A DNA stretch of 64,000 nucleotides, taken from Firmicutes bacterium CAG:449 (GTDB taxonomy: Bacteria > Bacillota_I > Bacilli_A > RFN20 > CAG-449). A model generated the notes under the pieces. The model was not told the DNA's origin, did not search any database, and saw only the letters and a program-made list of their open reading frames with translations. Position 1 is the stretch's first letter, and every line of letters begins with the position of its first letter. Below are positions 26,457 through 35,838 of this stretch, piece after piece. A program made the position numbers and the translations under genes. The stretch is taken from the NCBI GenBank assembly GCA_000432895.1, contig FR889447.1, forward strand, positions 20,419 to 84,418. Direction: 5' to 3'.

Positions 26457-27087
26457 CTTTTGTTTAATTTGTTTTAATAAAATTGATCCTTTAATGAAAT
26501 TATTAAATATTAACATTTGCTTTGATTGTTTAACTAAAATGAAACCATCGATTAAAAAAATTCAATTAGATGATCTTTCTGGAATTGGAATATATCCATA
26601 CCAAGATACAATTAAAGATTTGCTATATCAATTTAAAGGTTGCTATGATATAGCACTTAAAGATGCTTTTATTAATCATTATGCTTTTTTATTTAGAATA
26701 ATATTTTTTAATTATGTAATAGTATTTGTTCCTTCTTATGAAGAAAAAGATAAGATAAGAGGATTTAATCATGTTGAGGAAATGTTTAAATGCTTAAAAA
26801 TAAAAACTTGCAAATGTTTAATTAAAACTAAAGATGTAAAACAATCATCAAAAAATAAAGTTAATCGTTTAGAAATTAAACAATATTTTAGTTTAAATAA
26901 TAATGCATATACTTTAAAAGATAAGAATATCTTACTAGTGGATGATGTATTAACAACTGGATCCACTCTATTAGCGTGCTATGAATTATTAAAAACAATA
27001 AAACCAAAGAAAATAAAATTTTTAGTTATGTCATATTCATGTCGAAAAACATTGAACTTTGATGATGAAAAAAATAAGCATACTTAA
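26395..27087 (+). CDS. comFC: ComFC-type phosphoribosyltransferase-fold protein
   Basis: About 230 residues. An N-terminal four-cysteine zinc finger (FCLICFNKI then ICFDC) is followed by a type-I phosphoribosyltransferase domain with VPSYEEKDKIRGFNH and the PRPP loop LLVDDVLTTGSTL. That is the ComFC/GntX pattern. The only usable in-frame start upstream of the zinc finger is GTG 26395 inside the end of comFA, with GAGGTGG upstream. ComFC is needed together with ComFA for DNA uptake in Bacillus. Confidence 0.88.
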   Translation: MDIIQLQCKKLKEKFYKPINSFCLICFNKIDPLMKLLNINICFDCLTKMKPSIKKIQLDDLSGIGIYPYQDTIKDLLYQFKGCYDIALKDAFINHYAFLFRIIFFNYVIVFVPSYEEKDKIRGFNHVEEMFKCLKIKTCKCLIKTKDVKQSSKNKVNRLEIKQYFSLNNNAYTLKDKNILLVDDVLTTGSTLLACYELLKTIKPKKIKFLVMSYSCRKTLNFDDEKNKHT

Positions 27088-27097
27088 CTAAATGAGT

Positions 27098-27103
27098 TAT
27101 AAT
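27098..27103 (+). promoter_or_regulatory. -10 box of the cold-shock gene
   Basis: A perfect TATAAT 35 bp before the ATG. The region at -35 (TAAGCA with 17-bp spacing) is a poor match, so I call only the -10 element. Confidence 0.5.
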
Positions 27104-27137
27104 AAAAGAGTATTAAATGCAGGAAAGAGGTGTAAAC

Positions 27138-27341
27138 ATGGTAGGAAAAGTAAAATGGTTTAATGCAGAAAAAGGATATGGTTTCATTAATCGTGGCGAA
27201 GGTGAAGATATTTTTGTTCATTATTCACAAATTATGGAAGAAGGTTATCGTTCTTTGAATGAAGGACAACAAGTTCAATTTGATTTAGCCCAAACAGAAC
27301 GTGGACTTCAAGCAAAAAAAGTTTATAAAATAGGTGTTTAA
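27138..27341 (+). CDS. csp: Cold-shock domain protein (CspA family)
   Basis: A 67-residue single cold-shock domain. [15 protein letters not shown] contains RNP1, and [10 protein letters not shown] contains RNP2. It binds single-stranded RNA and DNA and acts as an RNA chaperone. ATG 27138 is chosen because AAAGAGGTG lies just before it; the longer frame from 27117 includes that SD. It is a single gene with its own promoter element and terminator. The comFC gene ends 50 bp upstream. Confidence 0.95.
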   Translation: MVGKVKWFNAEKGYGFINRGEGEDIFVHYSQIMEEGYRSLNEGQQVQFDLAQTERGLQAKKVYKIGV

Positions 27342-27349
27342 GTAAAAAA

Positions 27350-27375
27350 GCCATCTCTAATATGAGGTGGTTTTA
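27350..27375. terminator. Terminator between csp and the converging gene
   Basis: GCCATCTC (27350-27357) and GAGGTGGT (27364-27371) pair with two G-T wobbles. TTTT follows on the plus strand and a run of A precedes it, so it can serve both directions. Confidence 0.65.
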
Positions 27376-27857
27376 ATTTCTTCAAGTGATTTATTAATAT
27401 TTGAAAAATATAAAATGTCTTCAATTAATGAGTCTATTTCTTCTTCTTTTAAATAATTTATAGAAATTCTTTTTACAGAAGAACATTTAAATGATAAAAA
27501 TTTATTTACTTTGTAATAATTATTACCTTTTGAATCAATATTTTTTTCTTCGATAAATATATCTTTAATTTCTTTATATTTGATATTGATATAATATTGA
27601 ATTTTTTTGTTTTGAGGAAGTTCATCATTATTAACGATAATTTCTTCTTGAGTTAAAGTTAATTTATATTTTATTTTTTTTAATAAATCGAAAATAAAAA
27701 AACTTGCACATAAAATAAATGTAAATAAATATATTATGTTATAGATAATACCTAAAATTACTCCTGCTATTGTTAAAATTGAAAATGATATAGCTTCAAT
27801 AATAATTATATTGATGGTGTTTTTTCCATATAGTAAATAAACTTTATTTTTTTTCAT
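27357..27857 (-). CDS. Hypothetical two-helix membrane protein, possible PH-like fold
   Basis: A 166-residue protein I cannot assign to a family. Two hydrophobic segments at about 20-55 (INIIIIEAISFSILTIAGVI and IIYLFTFILCASFFIF) form a hairpin, followed by a soluble beta-rich part with YKLTLTQEEIIV, YYINIKYKEIKDIFI and INYLKEEEIDSLIEDIL. The helix-hairpin plus beta-sandwich order recalls small bacterial proteins with PH-like domains, but this is only a resemblance. It has an SD (AAAGGA) and is transcribed away from tilS. Confidence 0.6.
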   Translation of the reverse strand: MKKNKVYLLYGKNTINIIIIEAISFSILTIAGVILGIIYNIIYLFTFILCASFFIFDLLKKIKYKLTLTQEEIIVNNDELPQNKKIQYYINIKYKEIKDIFIEEKNIDSKGNNYYKVNKFLSFKCSSVKRISINYLKEEEIDSLIEDILYFSNINKSLEEIKTTSY

Positions 27858-27932
27858 AACTTTTATCCTTTATTTAAAGAATAGAGAATCGAAAAAGAAA
27901 AATAAATAATATCTTTTTAATTTATTAAAAAT

Positions 27933-27952
27933 CATATAATATATATTATATG
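27933..27952. promoter_or_regulatory. 20-bp palindrome with -10 box over the tilS start codon
   Basis: CATATAATATATATTATATG is a perfect 20-bp inverted repeat whose last three bases are the tilS ATG. It contains TATAAT at 27935-27940, 9 bp before the ATG, so transcription would begin at or just before the start codon. No SD is present. Confidence 0.5.
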
Positions 27953-29167
27953 GAAAAAATAGTTAAGTACCCTTTAGATGAAAAATATCTTGTCGCGGTT
28001 TCTGGTGGACCAGATTCAATGGCGCTTCTTGATTTACTTATTAAAAGTAAATACTCTATAGTAGTTTGTTTTGTAAACTATCATCACCGTAGTAATTCAA
28101 ATGACGAAGAAAAGATGGTTAAAGCATTTTGTAAAAAAAATAATGTTACTTGTGAAATGTTAAACGCTCACTATAAAATTGATTATGGCAACTTTGAAAA
28201 CTGGGCTAGAGTTGTTAGATATGATTTTTTTGCTAAAATTGGAAAAAAATATAAAATTAATCAATGCTTTGTTGGACATCATCAAGATGATTTACTAGAA
28301 ACATATTTACTACAAAAACAAAGAGGATATGTTAGTTATTATGGACTTCAAGAACAAACTAATATCAAAGAAATATTTATTATTAGACCTTTATTAAAAT
28401 ATACAAAAAACGAATTGGAAGAATATTGTAAACAAAATAAAATCCCTTATTCTTTTGATTACACAAATAATGATGTTAATTTAAGTAGAAACAAGATAAG
28501 ATTAGAAGTTTTAAGTAAATATTCTTCTAAAAAGAAACTTGCTTTATTAAAAGAAATTGAAGAAGAAAATAAAAAGATAAGTACTATAAATAAAAAAATT
28601 AATCGTATATTATGTGATACTATTTCCTTAACTGAATTTAATAAATTAAATGAAGAAGAAAAAGATCGCTTACTATATGCATATATTGCTCAATTTATTA
28701 ATATAAATTTATCAAAGGCTCGTTTGTTAGATATAAAAAAACAAATATCTTCTTTAGATGGAAATAAAGATATTCATTTAAATGAGGACTATTCTTTAAT
28801 AAAAGAGTATAGTAGTTTAAAATTAGTTAAAAATGATATGTATAAATATTATGTAGTCGTCGAAAAACCGATGATTATTGAGAATAAATATATTTATTTT
28901 GATTTAATCTCTGATCCAAGTACATTTTATATTAAAAAAGATAGTTATCCTTTGATAATAAGAAATGTTGAAAAAGATAGGAAAATTAAAATTGGTTCAA
29001 TTAATAAAAGTGTTTCTAGATTATTAATTGATGAAAAAGTTCCATATTTAAAAAGATTATATTGGCCTGAGATTGTAAATAATAAAGGTGAGATTATCTT
29101 TGTTCCCCGTAAGAGCCAAGATGAAAAAAAACTCTATATTGTTAAAGACAAAATAAGTATGATATAA
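27950..29167 (+). CDS. tilS: tRNA(Ile)-lysidine synthetase
   Basis: A 405-residue N-type ATP pyrophosphatase that converts C34 of tRNA-Ile(CAU) to lysidine, so the tRNA reads AUA. The P-loop SGGPDSMALL is at 18-27, and CFVNYHHRS, GHHQDDLLET and IRPLL follow as in TilS. The C-terminal region (about 300-405) carries the tRNA-binding domain with KSVSRLLIDEKVP. It precedes ftsH, a conserved order in Firmicutes. The absence of an SD and the -10 box next to the ATG suggest a leaderless message. Confidence 0.94.
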   Translation: MEKIVKYPLDEKYLVAVSGGPDSMALLDLLIKSKYSIVVCFVNYHHRSNSNDEEKMVKAFCKKNNVTCEMLNAHYKIDYGNFENWARVVRYDFFAKIGKKYKINQCFVGHHQDDLLETYLLQKQRGYVSYYGLQEQTNIKEIFIIRPLLKYTKNELEEYCKQNKIPYSFDYTNNDVNLSRNKIRLEVLSKYSSKKKLALLKEIEEENKKISTINKKINRILCDTISLTEFNKLNEEEKDRLLYAYIAQFININLSKARLLDIKKQISSLDGNKDIHLNEDYSLIKEYSSLKLVKNDMYKYYVVVEKPMIIENKYIYFDLISDPSTFYIKKDSYPLIIRNVEKDRKIKIGSINKSVSRLLIDEKVPYLKRLYWPEIVNNKGEIIFVPRKSQDEKKLYIVKDKISMI

Positions 29168-29168
29168 T
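29139..29168 (+). promoter_or_regulatory. Promoter of ftsH
   Basis: TTGTTA (29139-29144), an 18-bp spacer and a perfect TATAAT (29163-29168) overlap the end of tilS. About 45 bp of leader precede the SD (AGGAGG) of ftsH. Confidence 0.65.
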
Positions 29169-29218
29169 ATTTCTCACTTAAATTTATATTATTAATAATG
29201 TTATTAGGAGGCTAGTTA

Positions 29219-31231
29219 ATGAAACAAAACAAAAAAAATGGTAATTTCTTTTCGTTTATGCTACCTTACTTATTAATTATTGGTGTTATTGTTGCTTTAC
29301 TTGTTTCTTTTGGTGGATTTAATAGAGCAAAAGAAGGTGAAATTAATAGCACTAATATTTTGATGGCTTTTAATGAAGAAGATACTAAAGATTCTAATTT
29401 TAAAGAAGAAAAATTAGAAAAATCAGCTTTGTATACTTATAATATTATTGCTTTAAATGTCACCATTAAAACTACACCAGATATTATGATTTTATCTGGA
29501 CAATATGAAAAAGAAGGAAAATATTATTCTTTTGGTGTAAATAATTTAAGTTGCAGTGCTTATAATTACGCATTAAATTATATTTTAGAAAATCGTTTAA
29601 ATGATCCAAATAATCTAGATAGTGGAAAATTTTATACAGATAAAATTCTAAATAGAATTGACCCTTATGAAAGTAATTTCTGGACAGATTATTTCCCAAG
29701 TATATTAATGTCAGGAATAGGGATTGTCTTAGTTATTTTCTTATTTTCAAGAATGAGTAATTCAATTTCTAAATCTAACAATTCAGCTTTAGATTTTAAT
29801 CGTTCAAGAGCAAGAAGAGAAGATGCTTCTGGAGTTAAATTTGATGATGTAGCTGGATGTGATGAATGTAAAGCTGAAATGGTTGAATTAGTTGATTATC
29901 TAAGAAAACCTGAAAAATATTCTAAATTTGGAGCTAAACTTCCAAAAGGTGTTCTTTTAGTTGGGCCACCAGGAACAGGTAAAACTTTGCTTGCCAAAGC
30001 TGTTGCTGGTGAAGCAAAAGTTCCTTTCTATTCTATTTCAGGATCAGACTTTGTTGAAATGTTCGTTGGTGTTGGTGCTGGTAGAGTTAGAGATATGTTC
30101 AAAAAAGCAAAACAAACTGCACCATGTTTAATCTTTATTGATGAAATTGATGCTGTTGGTCGTCAAAGAGGAACAGGTATGGGGGGAGGAAATGATGAAA
30201 GAGAACAAACCCTTAACCAATTACTTGTTGAAATGGATGGCTTTGCTGATAATGCTGGTATTATTGTTATTGCGGCAACAAATAGAGATGATGTTCTTGA
30301 TCCAGCTTTATTAAGAGCAGGACGTTTTGATAGAAAGATTACAGTTGATTTACCTGATAGAGAAGGTAGAGAAGCAATCTTAAAAGTTCATGCAAGAAAC
30401 AAAATTATTGACCCAAGTGTTGATTTTAACGCTATTGCAAAAAGAACTGTTGGTTTCTCAGGTGCGGATTTAGCTAATATTCTTAATGAAGCAGCAATTC
30501 TTGCAGTTAGAGAAAATAAAGATAAAGTAACTGTTAGAGAAATTGATGAAGCTATTGATAGAAGAATTTCAGGACCAGCCAAATCATCTAAATCACTTTC
30601 TGATAGAGAAAAAGCAATGGTTGCTTTTCACGAAGCTGGACATGCAATTATTGGTATGAAAGTTCCTCATTCAGATAAAGTTCAAAAAGTTACTATTATT
30701 CCAAGAGGTAGAACTGGTGGTCATGTCTTGATGACTCCAGAAGAAGATCGCTTCTTAATGACTAAAGCTGAACTTGAAGCGCGTATTATTGGTTATTTAG
30801 GTGGAAGAGCTTCTGAAGAAGTTTTCTTTGATGATGTTTCTACTGGTGCATCTAACGATATTGAAGTAGCTACTAGAATTGCAAGAGCAATGGTTACTCA
30901 ATATGGTATGTCTGATTTAGGTCCTATTCAATATGAATCCGATCAAGGTTCTGTATTCTTAGGAAGAGATTATACTTCCGCACAAAAGAATTTCTCTTCA
31001 CAAGTAGCTAATGAAATTGATGCTGCAGTAAGAAATATTGTTGAATATGCTCATCAACAAGCATTAGAAACAATTAAAACATATCGTAATAAAGTTACTT
31101 TAATTGCTAATGTTTTAATGGAAAAAGAAACAATTACTGCTGAAGAAATTGCTTACTTAATGGATCATGATGAACTTCCAAAAGAAAACGAACAAACAGA
31201 AGAAGATAATTCATCTAAAGAAGAAAAATAA
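29219..31231 (+). CDS. ftsH: ATP-dependent zinc metalloprotease FtsH
   Basis: A 670-residue membrane protease for quality control of membrane proteins and degradation of regulators. Order: membrane helix 1 (about 13-31), an extracytoplasmic domain, helix 2 (about 160-176), and the AAA+ domain with GPPGTGKT (249-256) and [13 protein letters not shown]. Next come the second region of homology ([20 protein letters not shown]) and the M41 zinc site HEAGH (471-475). The C-terminus is acidic. A promoter lies in the end of tilS and a strong terminator follows. Confidence 0.98.
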   Translation: MKQNKKNGNFFSFMLPYLLIIGVIVALLVSFGGFNRAKEGEINSTNILMAFNEEDTKDSNFKEEKLEKSALYTYNIIALNVTIKTTPDIMILSGQYEKEGKYYSFGVNNLSCSAYNYALNYILENRLNDPNNLDSGKFYTDKILNRIDPYESNFWTDYFPSILMSGIGIVLVIFLFSRMSNSISKSNNSALDFNRSRARREDASGVKFDDVAGCDECKAEMVELVDYLRKPEKYSKFGAKLPKGVLLVGPPGTGKTLLAKAVAGEAKVPFYSISGSDFVEMFVGVGAGRVRDMFKKAKQTAPCLIFIDEIDAVGRQRGTGMGGGNDEREQTLNQLLVEMDGFADNAGIIVIAATNRDDVLDPALLRAGRFDRKITVDLPDREGREAILKVHARNKIIDPSVDFNAIAKRTVGFSGADLANILNEAAILAVRENKDKVTVREIDEAIDRRISGPAKSSKSLSDREKAMVAFHEAGHAIIGMKVPHSDKVQKVTIIPRGRTGGHVLMTPEEDRFLMTKAELEARIIGYLGGRASEEVFFDDVSTGASNDIEVATRIARAMVTQYGMSDLGPIQYESDQGSVFLGRDYTSAQKNFSSQVANEIDAAVRNIVEYAHQQALETIKTYRNKVTLIANVLMEKETITAEEIAYLMDHDELPKENEQTEEDNSSKEEK

Positions 31232-31239
31232 ATTTATAG

Positions 31240-31266
31240 AGATAACGGAAACGTTATCTTTTTTTT
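31240..31266 (+). terminator. Terminator after ftsH
   Basis: AGATAACG (31240-31247), GAAA tetraloop, CGTTATCT (31252-31259), then a run of seven or more T. A textbook intrinsic terminator. Confidence 0.92.
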
Positions 31267-31429
31267 ACTAATGAAAAATTTGAATTATTAAGACTTACAA
31301 CAAAAGCGATAACTGAAATTACTACACGTGATGATTGGAAGTAAATTTAATAATTATAAAAAAGTTAAAACATTAGTAAATATATTATTAAAATTAATAA
31401 ACAAATTTTAAGTAAATTTTGCATTAACT

Positions 31430-31458
31430 TTGATAGACTTTTTCCTTAGATATATAAT
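31430..31458 (+). promoter_or_regulatory. Promoter of the metallophosphoesterase gene
   Basis: TTGATA (31430-31435), a 17-bp spacer and TATAAT (31453-31458), 24 bp before the ATG with SD AGGAG between. The 160 bp between the ftsH terminator and this promoter hold nothing I can name, only a short open stretch ending in TTRDDWK that may be a relic. Confidence 0.75.
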
Positions 31459-31482
31459 TAAATTATTAGGAGACTAACTATT

Positions 31483-33192
31483 ATGAAAAAAATTATAGAA
31501 ACAACAGCAAAATACGCTAGTTTAATTATTGCTAGTTTTAATGCATTAATATTTTTTGCAATGAGAATTTGCTGGTCTGGTATTTCAAAAACATTGGGAT
31601 ATGAAAAAAATTATGCAAAAATTATTTTTGATTTACCAGTATTGGTGATGGTGTTATTTGTAATTGTCGCAATATTATCAATTGTTAATTTTTTATTAAA
31701 TAAGAAAAAACCAGTTTTATCTTATATTTTATTAGGAGTCAGCTTCCTTTTTCTTATTGTGATTATAGCAATATTTATATTAGGAGCAATGGAATATAGT
31801 TTATACATATTTAGAAACTTTGCTAAATCATTAGGTTATCTTTTATTAATAGGAATTGCTATTTTCTTTATTTTCTTTTATCATAAAACACCTTTAAAAG
31901 ATTCAAAACCTTTTAAAATAACTTTAATAAGTATTATTTCCTTAGCTAGTGTTTGTAGTTTATTAAAAGTTACAATTAATTACATTACATATGAACCAGT
32001 TGTTTATGCTGTAGAAAATGAATATCAAATTGTTTTTTCTTCTTCAAGTAATTCTATGGGAAGTGTCAAAATTGGTGATAAAGAGTATTATGATTTGTTT
32101 TCTGGAAGTGAAAAATCTTTTACTAAAGTTCATAAAGTATGTGTTCCAATGTCTGAATTAAATAATGCAAAAGAATATACTATCTCAGTTCAACATCCTA
32201 TTTATCGTGGACCATTTGGTGCGCTTTTAGGAAGAGAAATTACTAAAACATATAGTTTTATTCCTTGTGATAAATCTGATGGAATTAAATATTTTACTAT
32301 TAGTGATGTACATTTAAATTTTAAAAGAGCGGTTCAAACTGCTTCATATGTGGAAAATATGGATTTTCTTGTTTTAGGTGGAGATTTAACTTCTTATGTA
32401 CAAAATGAAGAAGATGCAAATTTTGCAAATAAGATTGCTTTTGCTATTACAAAAGGTGAAAAACCTGTTATTTATACAAGAGGAAATCATGAAATTAAAG
32501 GTGAATATGCAGAACAATTATATAAGTATGTTGGATCTAAAGATCAAAAGTTTTTCTATACTTTTTATTTAGATGGTGTATATGGATTAAATCTTGATAT
32601 AGGAGAAGATCATGATGATGATTGGTGGGAATATTATACCACTGCTCATTTTGATGAATATCGTAATGAACAATTATCTCTTCTTGATGAAGAATTATTA
32701 AAACAAGATTATTTATCTTATGACTATCGTTTATTAACATGCCATATTCCTTTGCCATTTGTAAATTATAGAAAAAATCATGAAGATTTTAAATCAAAAG
32801 CAGTTGCTAAATTAAATAATATGAAAATTGATATGCATGTTTCTGGACATCAACATCAATTATATGTTTTTGATCCAAACAAAGTTACTCCAAACACTAA
32901 ATTAACTTATAATCCTGAATTCAAAAAAGGAACATATAATGGCTATTTATTAAACTTTAATTTCCCTTCTTTAATGGTTTCTAAAACTGGGTTTAATCAA
33001 AAAGATAGTAATTATTTAGTTAACGCTAAATCGATTATTGGATTAGAAACATATGTTGATTTAAATAATCATCAACAAATTTGTACATATAAAAACTCAA
33101 AAGGAGAAAAAGTAAATGTTGTTAATCCTTTTGCAAAAATCAATTATGGAGATAGTATAGAAATCGATTTATTAACTAAAGAAATGAAATAA
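31483..33192 (+). CDS. Membrane-anchored calcineurin-like metallophosphoesterase
   Basis: A 569-residue protein. The first 170 residues hold four to five membrane helices. A beta-rich module (about 175-260) and then a metallophosphoesterase domain follow. The metal motifs are in order: SDVH (274-277), GGD (299-301), GNHE (334-337), CHIPL (His421) and SGHQHQ (454-459). That is the full set of the binuclear metal centre. The catalytic domain should face outwards if the beta module and the domain follow the last helix. The substrate is unknown; relatives cut phosphodiesters, nucleotides or phosphorylated lipids. It has its own promoter. Confidence 0.82.
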   Translation: MKKIIETTAKYASLIIASFNALIFFAMRICWSGISKTLGYEKNYAKIIFDLPVLVMVLFVIVAILSIVNFLLNKKKPVLSYILLGVSFLFLIVIIAIFILGAMEYSLYIFRNFAKSLGYLLLIGIAIFFIFFYHKTPLKDSKPFKITLISIISLASVCSLLKVTINYITYEPVVYAVENEYQIVFSSSSNSMGSVKIGDKEYYDLFSGSEKSFTKVHKVCVPMSELNNAKEYTISVQHPIYRGPFGALLGREITKTYSFIPCDKSDGIKYFTISDVHLNFKRAVQTASYVENMDFLVLGGDLTSYVQNEEDANFANKIAFAITKGEKPVIYTRGNHEIKGEYAEQLYKYVGSKDQKFFYTFYLDGVYGLNLDIGEDHDDDWWEYYTTAHFDEYRNEQLSLLDEELLKQDYLSYDYRLLTCHIPLPFVNYRKNHEDFKSKAVAKLNNMKIDMHVSGHQHQLYVFDPNKVTPNTKLTYNPEFKKGTYNGYLLNFNFPSLMVSKTGFNQKDSNYLVNAKSIIGLETYVDLNNHQQICTYKNSKGEKVNVVNPFAKINYGDSIEIDLLTKEMK

Positions 33193-33193
33193 A

Positions 33194-33222
33194 TTGACTG
33201 AATAAATAAAAAAATATATCAT
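33194..33222 (+). promoter_or_regulatory. Promoter of dus, giving an apparently leaderless mRNA
   Basis: TTGACT (33194-33199), a 17-bp spacer and TATCAT (33217-33222). Only 7 bp separate the -10 box from the dus ATG at 33230, which is the normal distance to a transcription start, and no SD is present. Confidence 0.65.
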
Positions 33223-33229
33223 TCTTACT

Positions 33230-34195
33230 ATGAAACCGATTATTATATTAGCTCCTTTAGCGGGTTATACAAATATAGCTTATAGAACATTCATGAAACA
33301 ATTTGGATGTGATTTAGTCGTATCTGAAATGATTTCAGATTTTGCTTTAATTTATCAAAATGAAGAAACATTTAAAATGATTGAAACAAGTAAAGAAGAA
33401 CATCCAGTTGCTATACAATTATTTGGTGGTAGTAAAGATTCTTTATTAAAGGGTTTAGAAATTTTACAATTAAAAGCTAATTATGATTATTTAGATATTA
33501 ATTTAGGGTGTCCAGTTAATAAAGTTATTAAAAATAATGCTGGTTCCAGTTGGCTAAAAAGACAAAGAAATGAAGAATTATATGACACTATTTTTAATAT
33601 TGTAAAAATGTCTAATAAAAAAGTTACTTGTAAGATACGTTTAGGATGGAATGAAGAAGAAATTAATGTCGTGGAAACTTGTAAAACACTTGAAAAAGCG
33701 GGAGTTAGTTTGATTACTATTCATGGTCGTACAAGAAGTCAAATGTATTCAGGTAATGCTAATTATGAATTAATAAAAAAAGCTAAAGAAGCGGTTAATA
33801 TTCCTGTTATTGCTAATGGAGATATTAATACTTTAGAAAAAGCTATTGAAGTATTAGAGTACACTAAATGTGATGGTATTGCTATAGGAAGAGGTTGCTT
33901 AGGAAATCCATTTTTAATTAAACAAATTAAAGAGTATTATACAAACAATGTTAAATTACCTTTACCAAATATCGAAAAACAAATTGAATATTTAAAAGAA
34001 CATTATCTTGCTTTAAAAAATTTTAAAGGTGAATATATTGCTTTACTAGAGATAAGAGGAATTGCTTCTTGGTATTTAAAAGGTTTTAAAAATGTTAAAG
34101 AATATAAAGTAAAATTAACACAAGTCAATTCAGAAAATGATTTTTTTAATTTATTAAAAGAAATAATTAATAATAAAGAAATTGTTAGAAATTAA
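33230..34195 (+). CDS. dus: tRNA-dihydrouridine synthase
   Basis: A 321-residue FMN-dependent TIM-barrel enzyme that reduces uridines in the tRNA D-loop. Characteristic blocks are the start APLAGYTNIAYR, LDINLGCPVNKVIKNNAGS (catalytic Cys in GCP), TCKIRLGW, ITIHGRTRSQMYSG, IPVIANGDI and IAIGRGCLGNPF. The N-terminal APLAG and the C-terminal helical domain agree with the DusB-like bacterial type. It appears to be a single leaderless gene with its own promoter. Confidence 0.95.
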   Translation: MKPIIILAPLAGYTNIAYRTFMKQFGCDLVVSEMISDFALIYQNEETFKMIETSKEEHPVAIQLFGGSKDSLLKGLEILQLKANYDYLDINLGCPVNKVIKNNAGSSWLKRQRNEELYDTIFNIVKMSNKKVTCKIRLGWNEEEINVVETCKTLEKAGVSLITIHGRTRSQMYSGNANYELIKKAKEAVNIPVIANGDINTLEKAIEVLEYTKCDGIAIGRGCLGNPFLIKQIKEYYTNNVKLPLPNIEKQIEYLKEHYLALKNFKGEYIALLEIRGIASWYLKGFKNVKEYKVKLTQVNSENDFFNLLKEIINNKEIVRN

Positions 34196-34281
34196 CAACT
34201 TGATAATTACTTGTTTATTTTGCTAAATCATAGTATTATTTTTTGTAAGGAAGTACTTAAATTTTTAAGGAAAATTTTTTT

Positions 34282-35838
34282 ATGAAAAAAGTATTAATAA
34301 TTGGTGCAGGCCCTGCTGGACTTACAGCAGCATATCAACTTTTAAAAAGTAAACAAGAAGTAGAGGTAACAATTCTTGAAGGTAGCGATGTTATAGGTGG
34401 AATCTCTAGAACTTTTAATTATAAAGGTAATAGAATGGATATTGGTGGACATCGTTTCTTTTCTAAAGATGAAAGAGTTACTTCTTTATGGAATGAAATA
34501 ATGCCAATGCAAGGTAAGTTAGCAAAAGATGATATTATTTTACATAATAATAAAAAACTAGCGGAAAATGGCCCTGATCCTGAAATAGAAGATCGAGTAA
34601 TGTTACTTAGAAGAAGAGTTTCAAGAATCTTCTTTTTAAGAAAGTTTTTTGATTATCCAATTTCTATGAAATTTGAAACTTTTAAAAATATGGGTTTTAA
34701 AAATACTTGGAAAGCAGGATGGGGATATATTGGTTCTAGCATTCATAAAAGAAAAGAAACTAACTTAGAAAACTTTTATATTAATCGTTTTGGTAAACCT
34801 TTATATGAAATGTTTTTTGAAGATTATACAACAAAGGTATGGGGAATTTCACCAAAAGAAATTTCTGCAGATTGGGGTGCTCAAAGAGTTAAAGGACTAT
34901 CTTTATCTAAAGCAATAGGAGAAATTTTAGCTAAACCATTTAAGAAATTGTTTCATAGTAAAAAAGTTGAAACTTCTTTAATTGAAGAATTTTCTTATCC
35001 AAAATATGGACCAGGACAATTATATGAAGCGATGGCGGATGATATAGTTAAAATGGGTGGAAAAATATTATTTAATGAAGAAGTAATTCATATTAATGTT
35101 AATGATCGTCATATTGAATCAATTCAAACAAAAAATAATACTTATCAAGCTGATTATTACATTTCTTCGATGCCAATTAAAGATTTGTATTTATCATTTT
35201 CTTCTTATGATAAAGAAGCTTATGAAGTAGCAAGTAATTTATTGTATCGTGATTTTATTACTGTGGGTTTATTACTTCCAAAATTAAAAATTAAAAATCA
35301 AACTAAAATAAAAACTGTTTCTAATATTGTTCCTGATTGTTGGATTTATATTCAAGAAAGAGATGTTAAAGTTGGAAGATTACAAATTTTTAATAATTGG
35401 TCACCATATATGGTAAAAGATTTAGAAAATACAATTTTTGTTGGGTTAGAATATTTTGTTAATGAAAATGATGACATGTGGAATATGTCTGACCATGATT
35501 TTATTGAATTTGCTAAAGATGAATTAGCAAAAATAGATATCATTGATAAAAATGATGTTATGGATGCATGTAGATTAAATGTTAAAAAAGCATATCCAGC
35601 GTATTTTGGTAGTTATATAAATTTTGATAAAGTAAGCAATGATTTAAAATTATTTGATAATTTATTATGTGTTGGTAGAAATGGACAACATCGTTATAAT
35701 AATATGGATCATTCCATGGTAACTGCCATGATTGCTTCAGAAATTATTTTATCTAATAAATATACTCAAGAAGATTTATGGAATGTTAATACAGAAAAAT
35801 CTTATCATGAAGAGGATAAAAAAGAATGCAAAAAATAA
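34282..35838 (+). CDS. FAD/NAD(P)-dependent oxidoreductase of the amine-oxidase/UDP-galactopyranose-mutase-like type
   Basis: A 518-residue flavoprotein. The N-terminal Rossmann loop [18 protein letters not shown] and the acidic strand end in [12 protein letters not shown] bind [11 protein letters not shown] follows, then [26 protein letters not shown], and the C-terminal flavin motif [16 protein letters not shown]. Such proteins are found next to polysaccharide biosynthesis genes and have been annotated as protoporphyrinogen-oxidase-like or as UDP-galactopyranose-mutase relatives. The exact reaction is not known from sequence. It overlaps the next, membrane glycosyltransferase gene by 13 bp, so the pair probably acts together in making or modifying a cell-surface glycan. 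Confidence 0.8.
   Translation: MKKVLIIGAGPAGLTAAYQLLKSKQEVEVTILEGSDVIGGISRTFNYKGNRMDIGGHRFFSKDERVTSLWNEIMPMQGKLAKDDIILHNNKKLAENGPDPEIEDRVMLLRRRVSRIFFLRKFFDYPISMKFETFKNMGFKNTWKAGWGYIGSSIHKRKETNLENFYINRFGKPLYEMFFEDYTTKVWGISPKEISADWGAQRVKGLSLSKAIGEILAKPFKKLFHSKKVETSLIEEFSYPKYGPGQLYEAMADDIVKMGGKILFNEEVIHINVNDRHIESIQTKNNTYQADYYISSMPIKDLYLSFSSYDKEAYEVASNLLYRDFITVGLLLPKLKIKNQTKIKTVSNIVPDCWIYIQERDVKVGRLQIFNNWSPYMVKDLENTIFVGLEYFVNENDDMWNMSDHDFIEFAKDELAKIDIIDKNDVMDACRLNVKKAYPAYFGSYINFDKVSNDLKLFDNLLCVGRNGQHRYNNMDHSMVTAMIASEIILSNKYTQEDLWNVNTEKSYHEEDKKECKK

Noticed and set aside
31267..31345. Short frame ending TTRDDWK after the ftsH terminator
   Set aside because: It has no usable start with SD and is too short to judge; perhaps a relic.
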